This document shows, piece by piece, positions 26,465 through 34,816 of a stretch of 64,000 bases of DNA. Within the stretch, counting starts at the first letter, position 1; every line of letters starts with the position of its first letter. The stretch is from Streptomyces sp. NBC_01478. Its GTDB lineage: Bacteria > Actinomycetota > Actinomycetes > Streptomycetales > Streptomycetaceae. The stretch covers positions 11,699,501 through 11,763,500 of the forward strand of contig NZ_CP109444.1 in NCBI RefSeq assembly GCF_036227225.1, read 5' to 3'. The position numbers and the translations under genes are program-made. The notes beneath the pieces were generated by a model that had not been told where the DNA came from, searched no databases, and saw only the letters and a program-made list of their open reading frames with translations.

Positions 26465-26812
26465 ATGGGTATGCCGCGTATGACCCTGCAGACTCAACTG
26501 GTGCTGCGGGCTTTGCTGGAGGATCCCGCCAGGCAGCGATACGGACTTGAGCTGTGCGAGCTGGCGGGACTGCCGTCGGGCACGATCTATCCGATTCTGG
26601 CCCGGCTGGAGCAGGTCGGCTGGGTGGAGGGCAACTGGGAGGATCCCGCTGTGCATGAGCGGGAGGGCCGCCCACGCCGCCGTTTCTACCTGCTGACACG
26701 CCAGGGGGCGGAGCAGGGCCGCGACGCGCTGGCGCGCGTCTACCGCTCCGGGAAGCAGCCGCTGTCCGGTTGGACGATGGCTCGCCCAGCAACCGGTGAG
26801 GGCGCGTCATGA
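26465..26812 (+). CDS. PadR-family transcriptional regulator
   Basis: A 115-residue compact PadR (subfamily 2-like) repressor with a winged helix-turn-helix: TLQTQLVLRALLEDP, YGLELCELAGLPSGTIYPIL and the wing GRPRRRFYLLT. The upstream DNA contains an AT-rich run (GTATATGGGCTATGTAG, about 26439-26455) at the expected promoter. Its stop overlaps the next ATG by four bases. It probably represses its own three-gene operon (26465-27923). Ligand unknown. Confidence 0.9.
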   Translation: MGMPRMTLQTQLVLRALLEDPARQRYGLELCELAGLPSGTIYPILARLEQVGWVEGNWEDPAVHEREGRPRRRFYLLTRQGAEQGRDALARVYRSGKQPLSGWTMARPATGEGAS

Positions 26813-27654
26813 AGGGCCGGCGGGCGTCAACGGCACCCGAGTCCGCAACCCTGCTGACGGCCGGTGGCCACGAGACTCTCCCGTCGCTGGTCGCCAAGGT
26901 GCGCTTGCGTCATCCCGGGACCGACACGGTGCTCGTCGAGCGCGCCTACGCCACGGCCGCCGTGTGGCATCACGGCCAGAGGAGGCGCAGCGGCGACCCG
27001 TATGTGACGCATTGCCTTGCCGTCGCTGCGATCGTCGCCGACCTGGGGGCGCCGCTTCCCGTGGTGTGCGCGGCCCTGCTCCATGACGTCGAGGACGCAG
27101 GTTGCCCGCCCGAGCAGATTGCCGACCAATTCGGCGATGAGGTCGCCGAATTGGTGACAGGCGTCCCCGATGCAGTAATCCCTCTGATCGCACCGGCGAC
27201 CGTTTGTCCTCAACCGGGCCAGGTGGGAACCGTGCTGTCGCGGGAGGCGGCGGTCGTGGTCATCAGGCTGGCCGACCGCTTGCACAACATGCGCACCATC
27301 GCGTTCTTACAGCCGGCCAGGCAGTACCTCAAGGCGCGTGAGACCGCAGAGGTCTTCGCGCCCCTGGCGCACACGATGGGGCTGGACACGCTGGGGGCCG
27401 AACTGCACGGCCTCGCCATCACCGTCCTGCAGCCCCCACTGTCGTCATCCGCTGTCGCCCAGCGTGTCCTGGCCGTTCTCGCGCTGCTCCTGCCTCAGGC
27501 CGAGCGCGGCCGTTGGAAAGAGGAGTGGAGTGCCGAACTGGCCGTTCACCCCACCCGCCGAACCCGTGCCTGCTTCACGGTGCGAGTCCTGCTCGGCGCG
27601 CCGCGTCTGTCCCTGACGCTTCGCCGACCGATGCGCCGAGGCCCGGGACGATGA
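26809..27654 (+). CDS. HD-domain protein related to RelA/SpoT (p)ppGpp hydrolase, no synthetase domain
   Basis: A 281-residue protein whose residues 30-190 follow the HD hydrolase half of RelA/SpoT: YVTHCLAVAAIVADLGAP, ALLHDVEDAG, FGDEVAELVTGV and LADRLHNMRTI. No synthetase, TGS or ACT domain follows; a short basic tail contains ERGRWKEEWSAEL. In hydrolases the metal motif is HDxxED; here HD is followed after one residue by ED, so the spacing is one short or the acid pair has changed. Activity is therefore uncertain. A TTA codon (27307-27309) suggests bldA dependence. It overlaps padR by ATGA and the next gene by ATGA. Confidence 0.72.
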   Translation: MKGRRASTAPESATLLTAGGHETLPSLVAKVRLRHPGTDTVLVERAYATAAVWHHGQRRRSGDPYVTHCLAVAAIVADLGAPLPVVCAALLHDVEDAGCPPEQIADQFGDEVAELVTGVPDAVIPLIAPATVCPQPGQVGTVLSREAAVVVIRLADRLHNMRTIAFLQPARQYLKARETAEVFAPLAHTMGLDTLGAELHGLAITVLQPPLSSSAVAQRVLAVLALLLPQAERGRWKEEWSAELAVHPTRRTRACFTVRVLLGAPRLSLTLRRPMRRGPGR

Positions 27655-27923
27655 GCGCGGCAGCCCGGGCCGGGGGAGTCCTGGGCACAGTGGCGGCCTT
27701 CGTCGTGGCCCTGGCCCGAGGAGGACTGACCGCATGGGCCGCCGCAGCACTGACCGCGGGCGTCCTGCTGCTCGTGATGGCCGTTCTCTTCGTACCCAGC
27801 GAAACACCGGCCCGCCGCCTGTGCCGACTGATCCAGGCCTGGCAAGGCACCTCTCGCGGTGACCCCCCACCTGTGCCGGGCCCGCCCCCGGTCGTCACCT
27901 CCCGGGCCACGGACGACGGCTGA
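27651..27923 (+). CDS. Small membrane protein in PadR operon
   Basis: A 90-residue protein with two hydrophobic segments (GVLGTVAAFVVALA, about residues 8-21, and AAALTAGVLLLVMAVLFV, about 31-48). A basic region with PARRLCRLIQAWQG and a Pro-rich tail follow. It begins inside the stop of the HD gene (ATGA), so it is translated with it. I recognise no family. A membrane partner for the HD protein is a reasonable guess. The reading frame stays open for 52 codons beyond its TGA. Confidence 0.7.
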   Translation: MSAAARAGGVLGTVAAFVVALARGGLTAWAAAALTAGVLLLVMAVLFVPSETPARRLCRLIQAWQGTSRGDPPPVPGPPPVVTSRATDDG

Positions 27924-28239
27924 GCCGACACGAGTCCGGCTCACCTCATCGTCACCGACGAGGCTGACCCCAACCGCAAGCTCCCGCCGCACCAACGTGT
28001 GCCCTGGTCGGTCCGATGCACCTGCGGGCGGCACGACACCCTCGCCCGATTCACGGTCGGCATCGGCATTGCCCCCCAGTGAGTCGCTTGCCGCAGTCAG
28101 AGGCGCCCGGCCGGCAGTTGCCCGTACCGCGTTGGTACTCCGTGCCGCCGGCAGGCGCCGTTCCCGCAACGCTGAGAAAACATGTTGGCCGGCCGTCGGC
28201 GAGCTGCGAAGATGCGCCTGTTTCCCAGACGGAGGACAT
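27924..28239 (+). other. Gap holding an in-frame open extension of the upstream gene
   Basis: No independent gene is certain. In the frame of the small membrane protein, 27924-28079 is open after its TGA and reads in good codon usage (PNRKLPPHQRVPWSVRCTCG) to a TGA at 28080-28082. A GTG at 27999 could start a 27-residue peptide with a CTC motif. This may be a gene piece split by a nonsense mutation. From 28083 to 28239 I see only the leader of the next gene, ending in GGAGG. Confidence 0.4.
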
Positions 28240-29346
28240 TTGTTCGTTTTCGTGTGTGCGGGATGCGGCGCCGAGTTGACCACCCCGCTGTCCCAGGTCT
28301 CACTGCCGGCCCACGCCCGTCAGAAGTACGGGAACGGCGCCCAGCTTCCGGTGCTCATGCAGTCAGGGACGTTTGCCGTGGACCCGGACCCCTGGGGAGG
28401 GCCGTGGCGGATGTGGGACGAGATCGATCCGGACGAGGCGGAGGCACGCGGCATCTATGCGCCGGTCCACGCCCTGTCCGACAGCACGACCGGGGCGAGT
28501 CTCATCGCGCCCGGTGACATCCGTGGAACCCGGCTTCTTCCTGAGAAGCGCGGCGGTGCCTGTTGTGGCCTAGACGGAGCCGACGGGCCCAACATGGCCT
28601 GCCAGGCATGCGACCTCCCCGTGGCGACCAGAGTCGACGACTGCTCCCTCTGGCAGGCAGTACGGCTCGGCTCGGACGCCGTGCACCGCGTCCCCGTTGA
28701 CGGTGTCCACGCTGAGCCCCTTTCCTGGGCGGAGTTGGCGCAGAAGGGGGAGGGAACGCCCCCGTTCGAGCCGATCGGCACATGGGGAGGGCGGCTGGGG
28801 TCGAACCACTACTGGTCGTGGAGCCCGCAGTGGGAGGCGGCAGCCGGCCAGGCGCTTGCCCATCTGTTGGTCGCCTCCCAAGGGCAGCCGGTGAAGGTCC
28901 CGGACGGTCTGACCGCAGACGTCTTCCAACGTGCGCTCGACGCCCTGCTGCCCGCAGGCCCCCCGAAGCGGCGCGCCGCCCTGGCCGGACCGGGACAGCC
29001 CTCCCCGGACGCGACCGCCGACATCCTCCTCGTACCGGTCCATCCCCAGACGGGTCGGACCTGGGCCCCCGCCGGCCCCACTGCGCCGGCACACCTGGTA
29101 CCCCTGCCGCTGGGAGTGTGGCTGTGGCTGGTCTCTCCCCAGCCCTACCTGCCGGTTCCCGCCTCGGGCCGCATACCCCAAGACGTCCTCCGCGACGACC
29201 CTCTCCCGCCGCGCCCCAACTACCTGTTCCGGGCCGACCGGGGAACGTTCCAGCACACCTTGGTCCGGCTACCAGCCGTGCGCAGCCCGTGGCTGCGCAC
29301 GATCCTCGAGAACCTCACACAGGGCACCCCGGCCGACCTGTTCTAG
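28240..29346 (+). CDS. Conserved Streptomyces hypothetical protein with N-terminal CxxC
   Basis: A 368-residue protein of a type I have seen only as hypothetical in Streptomyces. The N-terminus LFVFVCAGCGAELTTPLSQV has a zinc-knuckle-like CxxC. A second cluster ACCGLDGADGPNMACQACD lies near residue 108 (two Cys-rich motifs), and a W-rich WSWSPQWEAAAGQ stretch follows. The TTG at 28240 is preferred: GGAGG at 28231-28235 precedes it and homologues begin at this FVFVCAGCG. It has no signal peptide or membrane segment and stands alone. Confidence 0.75.
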   Translation: MFVFVCAGCGAELTTPLSQVSLPAHARQKYGNGAQLPVLMQSGTFAVDPDPWGGPWRMWDEIDPDEAEARGIYAPVHALSDSTTGASLIAPGDIRGTRLLPEKRGGACCGLDGADGPNMACQACDLPVATRVDDCSLWQAVRLGSDAVHRVPVDGVHAEPLSWAELAQKGEGTPPFEPIGTWGGRLGSNHYWSWSPQWEAAAGQALAHLLVASQGQPVKVPDGLTADVFQRALDALLPAGPPKRRAALAGPGQPSPDATADILLVPVHPQTGRTWAPAGPTAPAHLVPLPLGVWLWLVSPQPYLPVPASGRIPQDVLRDDPLPPRPNYLFRADRGTFQHTLVRLPAVRSPWLRTILENLTQGTPADLF

Positions 29347-29797
29347 CCGTCTGGCCAGCCATCGAACAGCGCCAGGCTCCCGTAACTCCTCCGCCTGGTC
29401 GGCCAGTTCACCGGCTCCCAGCCTTGGCGGGGTGCTTCACACGCGGTGGCGCCGGGAGGACGCCGCCCGGCCCGAGAGCCGACTCGACTCCGTGCCGGAC
29501 GTTGCGCATCCAGGGGCCCGCACTCCGGGCGCACCGTCAACCGGTGGGGGATTCCCGCGGTCTGGTCCGTTGAACGGAACAGCACGGGACGGGCTCCCGG
29601 GGGCGCTTCGCACTTTCTGTCTTCGGACGATCCGTCAGCGTCAGAGCGTCAGGGGGAACACCCATGCGTCCAAGAGCCCTACCAGTCCTGCTCACGGAGC
29701 AGGTTCAGCTCAGCACCCAGTCCGCCTCACAGCCTTGGGCGCGGGCGGCCCGACCGAGAGCCTGGGAAGGCACTGCCTCCCGCACCGGCTTCACATC
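29347..29797. other. Intergenic / leader region, no confident gene
   Basis: The first 240 bp carry a minus-strand frame (29343-29585) ending in WEPVNWPTRRRSYGSLALFD; codon bias is only partly convincing and I recognise no family. The rest is the leader of the beta-helix gene. It includes GGGGGA before an ATG at 29664 whose frame does not join the beta-helix frame. Confidence 0.45.
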
Positions 29798-31578
29798 GTG
29801 GGTCCGGAGGCTGCCGTCAGACGACGAGGACCGGAGACGAGAGGACGATCAATCGCTCGCGCGGGCATGGCCGGCGTGTTCATCCTCGCGACGCTGGGGC
29901 TGGCCGCGGTCGACGCGCGGGCGGCGACCGCCACGGTCGGAACCGGCACACCGGCAAGCTGCACCGAAGCGGCGCTGACCGCAGCGCTCGCGGCAGGTGG
30001 CACGGTGACGTTCAACTGCGGTGGAGCAGCGACCATCCCGATCACGAGCTTCAAGACCATCACGCAGGACACCAGCATCGAAGGTGGCGGGAACATCACC
30101 CTGGACGGCGGCGGGACGTCACGCATCTTCGTCGTCAACGGATCCCCGACGCTCTCCCTGAGCAACATCACCCTGACAGGGGCCTCCGCAGGAACGGCAG
30201 GGAGCGGCGCGGCGATCTTCGGCACCAGCGGCACGTACAACCTCACGAACGTCACCGTTCAGAACAGCAAGACCGATCCCCGTTTCTGCGGGGGCGCGAT
30301 CGCCACCGGTCCGACCGGCAGGATCACCGCGACCAACAGCACCTTCCTGGCGAACACCAGCGGCTGGGCGGTGCGATCTGTACCACCGGATCCGTCGTCA
30401 GCAACAACTGCGTCTACCCGCTCAACCGCGCGACCGCCGCGGACGGGACAGACGGCGCCATCATCCTCGAGAACGGCGCCACTCTGGATCTCAACGGCGG
30501 AACCCTCACCGGCAACGCGGCGTTCCAGGCCGGCGCCGTCATGGTCTGGGGCAACTCCACGGCCAGGGTGCGCTCCATCACCGGCACACCGGTCAACTTC
30601 TCCGGGAACCAGGCCAGTGACTCCGGCGGCGCGATCGTCAACGCGCCGAACAACCTCACCGGCTCGCTGAGCATCGACAACACCGTGTTCTACGGCAACC
30701 TCGTCCCGCCCAACACGGTCCTGGCCGGCTACGGCGGTGCGGTGGCCGCGCAGGGTGTCTCGACGACGATGACCAACGTGACGTTCCAGCAGAACCAGGG
30801 CCGTTTCGGCGGGGCCGTCTTCATCGGCAACGGCCAAGGCGCGGTGACCGCGTCCATCGGCCATGCTGTCTTCGACCACAACTCCAGCGGCTCGTGGGGA
30901 GGCGGCCTCTATGCGAACACCGCGACAACGGTCGTCTCCGTCACCGACACCGCCTTCACGAACAACCAGGCCGTCGCGGCCGGGGGCGGCCTCGCCCGCT
31001 TCGCCGCCCGCCTCACGGTGACGGACTCCTCGCTGACCAACAACACCGCGGGCCAAGCCGGCGGCGGCGTTTACAACGACCCCGGCCCGACCGCTGCGGA
31101 CGGCGGCTACACCGAGATCCACGACACCACCATCGCGGCGAATACGGCCTCCTCCGGCGGCGGCATCTACAACAACGCCGAGGCGAATCTGCAGAACGTC
31201 ACACTGCTGAACAACACCGGTGGGCTCTACCAGGCCCGCAGCGCGACCATCACCCGCGCCGCGGACACCGTCTGGCAGAACCCCGACTCGCCCAACTGCG
31301 CCGGTGTCACGACCGTCTCCTCCGCGGGCGGGAACTTCGCCACCGACACCACCTGCGGACTGACCGTCATGAGTACCGACCGCCAGGGAACCGGTCTCAA
31401 CGCCCAGCTCGGCCCGTTGACCAACGACGGACCGAACACCACCTGGTACGCCCTGCCGCAGAGCGGCAGTCCGCTCATCAACACCGCCGTGCCCAAGTGC
31501 GCGACGACGGACCAGCGACACGCCGCCCGCCCCGACGCGTGCGACATCGGCGCCGTGGAATTCGGCGGCATTCGCTAG
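29798..31578 (+). pseudogene. Secreted right-handed beta-helix surface protein, frameshifted
   Basis: The product is an exported repeat protein. A signal-peptide-like start (basic stretch, then GVFILATLGLAAVDARAA) is followed by many degenerate turns such as SNITLTGASAG, TNVTVQNSK and SGGAIVNAPNN. This matches parallel beta-helix and chlamydial-polymorphic-protein-like domains. It ends with the CDIGAVEFGG motif seen at the end of actinobacterial versions. Near 30361-30375 the reading frame changes: one frame reads NTSGW, the other GGAICTTGSV. The protein is therefore broken by a one-base loss, or the sequence has an error. GTG 29798 is the best start; ATG 29867 is an alternative. Confidence 0.75.
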
Positions 31579-31612
31579 CGCCGACAGCCGCCGTCCGCTG
31601 AACCGTGCTCAC

Positions 31613-31645
31613 GTCGGGGACCGTCCGGGTCGGCCGGTCCCCGAC
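31613..31645 (+). terminator. Hairpin after beta-helix gene
   Basis: GTCGGGGACCG / CGGTCCCCGAC is a perfect 11-bp stem with an 11-nt loop, 35 bases after the stop at 31578. This is a typical Streptomyces terminator lacking a T tract. Confidence 0.7.
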
Positions 31646-31828
31646 CTGCTCTGATCTGTCGGCGCAGCCGCGTCACGGCCGGAGTGCCTCTTACTGCGTG
31701 CCGCGGCGTGGTCTTCCTCTTCCGTGACCAGTAGCCCTGCCCGCTGGCGGGGATGTGCGGCAAACTCAGGGCACCATGCGCGGTCGAGGGGAAGGGGAGG
31801 GCGCATAGAACACATCAGTGAGTCGGTG

Positions 31829-32302
31829 ATGGGTTGTGGTCCGTCGGTGCTGGAGGCGCTTGGGCTTGCTGGGTGGACAGCAGGTCGCAAGATCGCCACT
31901 GCGGGTTGGAGACAGCATCTGACACACGCGGGATTCGAGCTCAACGACGTGGCGCTCGGGGTCTGGGTTGAGTTCGGTGGGCTGACGATCAAGAGCTCCT
32001 CGGTCCGCGTCCCCGGCTCGTCACTGCACATTGAGCCCGTTGACGCCTGCATCGACAGTGCCGAGGAAGCATCCACGCTGAGGCGTCGGTACGCAGAGAA
32101 CTACAGCCCTCTGGGCATGTGGTCGGTCCAGTTCAGGTCGTATATCGCGGCGAGCGGGCGCGTCGTCGCTGTGGGGCCGAACTGGCTGTGGCCCCTGGGC
32201 TCAACCTTCGTGGAGGCGTTGGCCTACGTGGTGGATGGCGATGGCGGCGTCGATCGTGCAGAACAAGCGGACTGGCTCGCCAACTGCCTCCCCGGCAGGT
32301 GA
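31829..32302 (+). CDS. SUKH-3-like putative immunity protein
   Basis: About 157 residues resembling the SUKH (Smi1/Knr4) superfamily, SUKH-3 type. The pattern is LEALGLAGWTAGRKI, then a helix WRQHLTHAGF and the hallmark WVEFGGLTIK. Other supports are VAVGPNWLWPLGSTFVEALA and a terminal helix. Such proteins neutralise toxins of polymorphic or contact-dependent systems, but no toxin gene is adjacent. It is an orphan between a surface-protein pseudogene and IS debris. The start is uncertain: ATG 31829 or GTG 31826 give the family's usual length, and the frame is open further upstream. Confidence 0.62.
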   Translation: MGCGPSVLEALGLAGWTAGRKIATAGWRQHLTHAGFELNDVALGVWVEFGGLTIKSSSVRVPGSSLHIEPVDACIDSAEEASTLRRRYAENYSPLGMWSVQFRSYIAASGRVVAVGPNWLWPLGSTFVEALAYVVDGDGGVDRAEQADWLANCLPGR

Positions 32303-32372
32303 GACGATCTTGCGGTGGCTGGTGTGTTCACGGCGTCGGAGCCGTCTTGGACAACCCCGTTCACCGGGCTGA
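32299..32372 (+). mobile_element. 5' end of IS5-type transposase, copy 1
   Basis: From just inside the SUKH stop the sequence reads leader-GTG-GCT-GGT and codes for AGVFTASEPSWTTPFTGL, matching the start of the transposase piece at 37767-38049 (AGVITASGPTWIAPFTGL). Similarity stops after about 75 bp. Only the extreme 5' end remains, with the initiator changed to GTG. The following 350 bp up to the methyltransferase carry no recognisable gene. Confidence 0.65.
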
Positions 32373-32723
32373 GGAGGCTTCCGCTTTCCGAACGTGATCG
32401 TCTGAGCAGGCATGAACTGCCGCTGGTTGTGGGAGGGATCGGGTTGTTCGTCGGCTCGTACTCGCTGGTGGAGGTGACTGATGCCGTCGGTGCTGGGACT
32501 GCTGGAGACGCGGGAGACGGTGGCCGAGGTGCTGGCCGAGACTCCCGCGCCAGCCGCCGAGGATCGGCAAGCAGCCTTACTGAGAGGGCACATATCGGGC
32601 GTGAGACCCCGGCGCCGTGGACCGGCCCTCGACAGCCGCGTAGCGAATTCGCTGTCCGACTGCCCGTCTGCGTCCGCGATCCTATGCTGACACCGAGGGT
32701 GGAGACGACCGGGGGCATGCCTA
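32373..32723. other. Spacer without recognisable gene
   Basis: The transposase frame stays open here but no longer resembles a transposase. Codon bias is poor in all frames, and no RNA or hairpin stands out. It is the likely leader of the methyltransferase gene. Confidence 0.5.
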
Positions 32724-33494
32724 ATGAGGGCAGCAAGCAGGAGAGCGTCAGCATTGAAGTCGGGGGTCAAGCGGCTCTTGGGACGTGCTGGATTCGACAT
32801 TGTGCGCAGTACCAACAACCTGGGTGGCGTCGACGACTTCATCCCGTTTGAGGCAACGATGCGGGCTGCACGGGCGGCCGGTCTGTCGGTCGGTGACTAC
32901 ATCGACGCGATCATGAACGGGACGCCTGGCGCCACCCAGTCCACCATCGATGAACTACGCGCTCACGGCGTCTTCGCTGCCAACCCGAACACGGTGCTGG
33001 AGATCGGCCCCGGGTCCGGACGGTACCTGGAGAAGACGCTGAAGGAGTGTTCACCAGACCGCTACGAGATCTACGAGACGGCAGCGCCGTGGGCCAACTA
33101 TCTAGTGGACACATTCAGCGTGGTCGCCCAACCGACCGCAGGATCCAGTCTCGCCCCGACACCCGACGGCAGCATCGACCTCGTTCAGGCCCATAAAATC
33201 TTCAACACCGTGACCTTCCTCTGCGCCTCCCGCTACTTCTTCGAAATGGCACGTGTCACGCGACCCGGTGGTCGGATCGTCTTCGATGTAATGACAGAGA
33301 CCTGCCTGGACGCGGCCGCGGTACGCGCCTGGGCGACGCAGGGCGGCGTGGGGCACGACTCCTACCCAGCCGCCATGCCTCGCCGGACATGCGTGGACCT
33401 CTTCAAGACCCTCGGCTGCAGCCTGGAGGCCAGCTTCCTGGCGCCCATGGGCGTCGCCTCCACGGAGGTGCTTGTCTTCGGAAAGGGGGCTTGA
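32724..33494 (+). CDS. Class I SAM-dependent methyltransferase
   Basis: A 256-residue protein with a basic amphipathic N-terminus (RAASRRASALKSGVKRLLG) and the SAM-binding motif I VLEIGPGSGRYLEKTL near residue 90. The post-I acidic residue lies in YEIYETAAPWANYLVD. Motif IV-like DGSIDLVQAHKIFN and the RPGGRIVFDVMTE strand follow. The family methylates diverse small molecules or sugars; the acceptor is unknown. Codon use is visibly less G/C-biased than the metabolic genes at the left, suggesting acquisition. It lies between two transposase remnants. Confidence 0.85.
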   Translation: MRAASRRASALKSGVKRLLGRAGFDIVRSTNNLGGVDDFIPFEATMRAARAAGLSVGDYIDAIMNGTPGATQSTIDELRAHGVFAANPNTVLEIGPGSGRYLEKTLKECSPDRYEIYETAAPWANYLVDTFSVVAQPTAGSSLAPTPDGSIDLVQAHKIFNTVTFLCASRYFFEMARVTRPGGRIVFDVMTETCLDAAAVRAWATQGGVGHDSYPAAMPRRTCVDLFKTLGCSLEASFLAPMGVASTEVLVFGKGA

Positions 33495-33762
33495 CTCCCA
33501 GTAGGCTTCCGCTTACCAACCGGCGGGGCTGTGGGGTCGAACACGGTTTCTGGCCGGGTGATCTCCGCTATGTCCGCGTATGAAGGGCCTCTTGGCAGCT
33601 CGTTGTTGCTACTACGAAAAGTTTCAGAGGTCCTGCTTGCTGCAGTCTTCCGTACGTACGTCCGTGGAGCCCAACGCCTCGGCACGGTCGTGTGACTGTC
33701 TCGTGCACCGGTTCGTCAACGCAGCGGACCAGCCGGACCGCGTGCCGTGCTACTGCTCGGAC

Positions 33763-34146
33763 ATGACGGAGGAGGAGTGGCAGGTCGTGCGGGCTGCCCT
33801 GCCGCGGTCGACGTGCAGGACCGCGACGCCGCCGTGCCCCTCCTTCAGCGGCTGCGGCAGTCCTATTTCTCCATCCGCCTTCTCTGGGCGGACGGCGCGT
33901 ACGCCGGGAGGCTGGTCGACTGGGCGCGGGAGGAACTCCAGCTCACCCTGGACATCGTCAAACGCTCCGACGACACCGCGGGGTTCGTGGTGCTACCGAG
34001 ACGGTGGGTAGTGGAGCGCACGGTGAGCTGGCTGATGCGCTCGAGGCGCCTGGTGCGCGAATACGAGACGCTGCCCGCCATGCACGAGGCGATGGTCCAG
34101 TGGTCGATGACCATGCTGATGAGCAGCCGACTGGCCGGACGGCGCC
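33763..34146 (+). mobile_element. IS5-type transposase with large internal deletion
   Basis: The ATG at 33763 begins MTEEEWQVVRAALP, the canonical start of Streptomyces IS5-family transposases. Within about 20 codons the sequence jumps to the last third: DRDAAVPLLQRL, WADGAYAGRLVDWARE, VKRSDDTAGFVVLPRRWVVE and RTVSWLMRSRRLVREYETLP. Around 140 central residues, including the first catalytic aspartate, are missing and the two parts are in different frames. It is a deletion derivative that could move only if supplied with transposase in trans. Confidence 0.8.
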
Positions 34147-34266
34147 GGGATGCCTTCCTCACCCGGCGGCCCACGCCACGCTGGCCGGGCCGAACCCCCC
34201 TGCGAAACCTCGGCGGCTCAGCCCCGGGCAGCCAGCCGCTTCACCCGGCCCCGTACCCCCTCTACT

Positions 34267-34765
34267 CGCGTCGGCCTCGAAGCGCTCGCGGGTGAACGCG
34301 CGAATCACCGTGAGGCCCATCAACTGCTCGCGCAAGACCCGGTTGATCGCATCCAGGAGGTCCTGCATCCGGCGTGACACCCGTGTCATCCAGCGATGGA
34401 TCACCGCCAACGCCGCACCCAGTACCTGTATCTGCTGCACGTTGTCGGTGCTGCGGGTGATCAGCGTCGGCGTGCCGAAGTCCTGATGTTCCCGGCCGGA
34501 GAACGTAGCGATCTTTTCGTAGACGTCTGACCGCAGGCCGTGCGCGGCGTTTGTGGCTGCGCGCGTTCCGGCATAGGACGAGATCACCCCTGCCAGCAGT
34601 TGGGCGACACTGACGACCACCACCCGCCGGCCGTCCAGATGCGCCCTACGTCCGTGCGCATGAGGCCGTTGTCGATCAGATCCGCGTTGATCGTCGGCAG
34701 ATACAAGGTGGCGGTGACGCTGACCAACTGGAAGACGATCACACCAGCGAACCACCTTCGGTGCT
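34267..34765 (-). pseudogene. ABC exporter transmembrane-domain remnant
   Basis: Read on the minus strand, pieces line up with the first half of an MsbA/MdlB-type multidrug exporter: FQLVSVTATLYLPTINADLI, then after a frame change AQLLAGVISSYAGT and FSGREHQDFGTPTLITRSTD. After loss of about 75 residues, MQDLLDAINRVLREQLMGLT and VIRAFTRERFEA follow. The nucleotide-binding domain is entirely absent. It is clearly non-functional and lies between the IS5 derivative and the FAD oxidase. Confidence 0.8.
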
Positions 34766-34816
34766 CGGCAAGCCCGCACGGACCAGACGCATCGGTCGAC
34801 CTTTCGTAGGGGGTGC

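Noticed and set aside
29867..31578. Repetitive stretch considered as a tandem-repeat or CRISPR array
   Set aside because: The similarity is at protein level (beta-helix turns with GGAI/NNT patterns); no regularly spaced identical DNA repeats occur.
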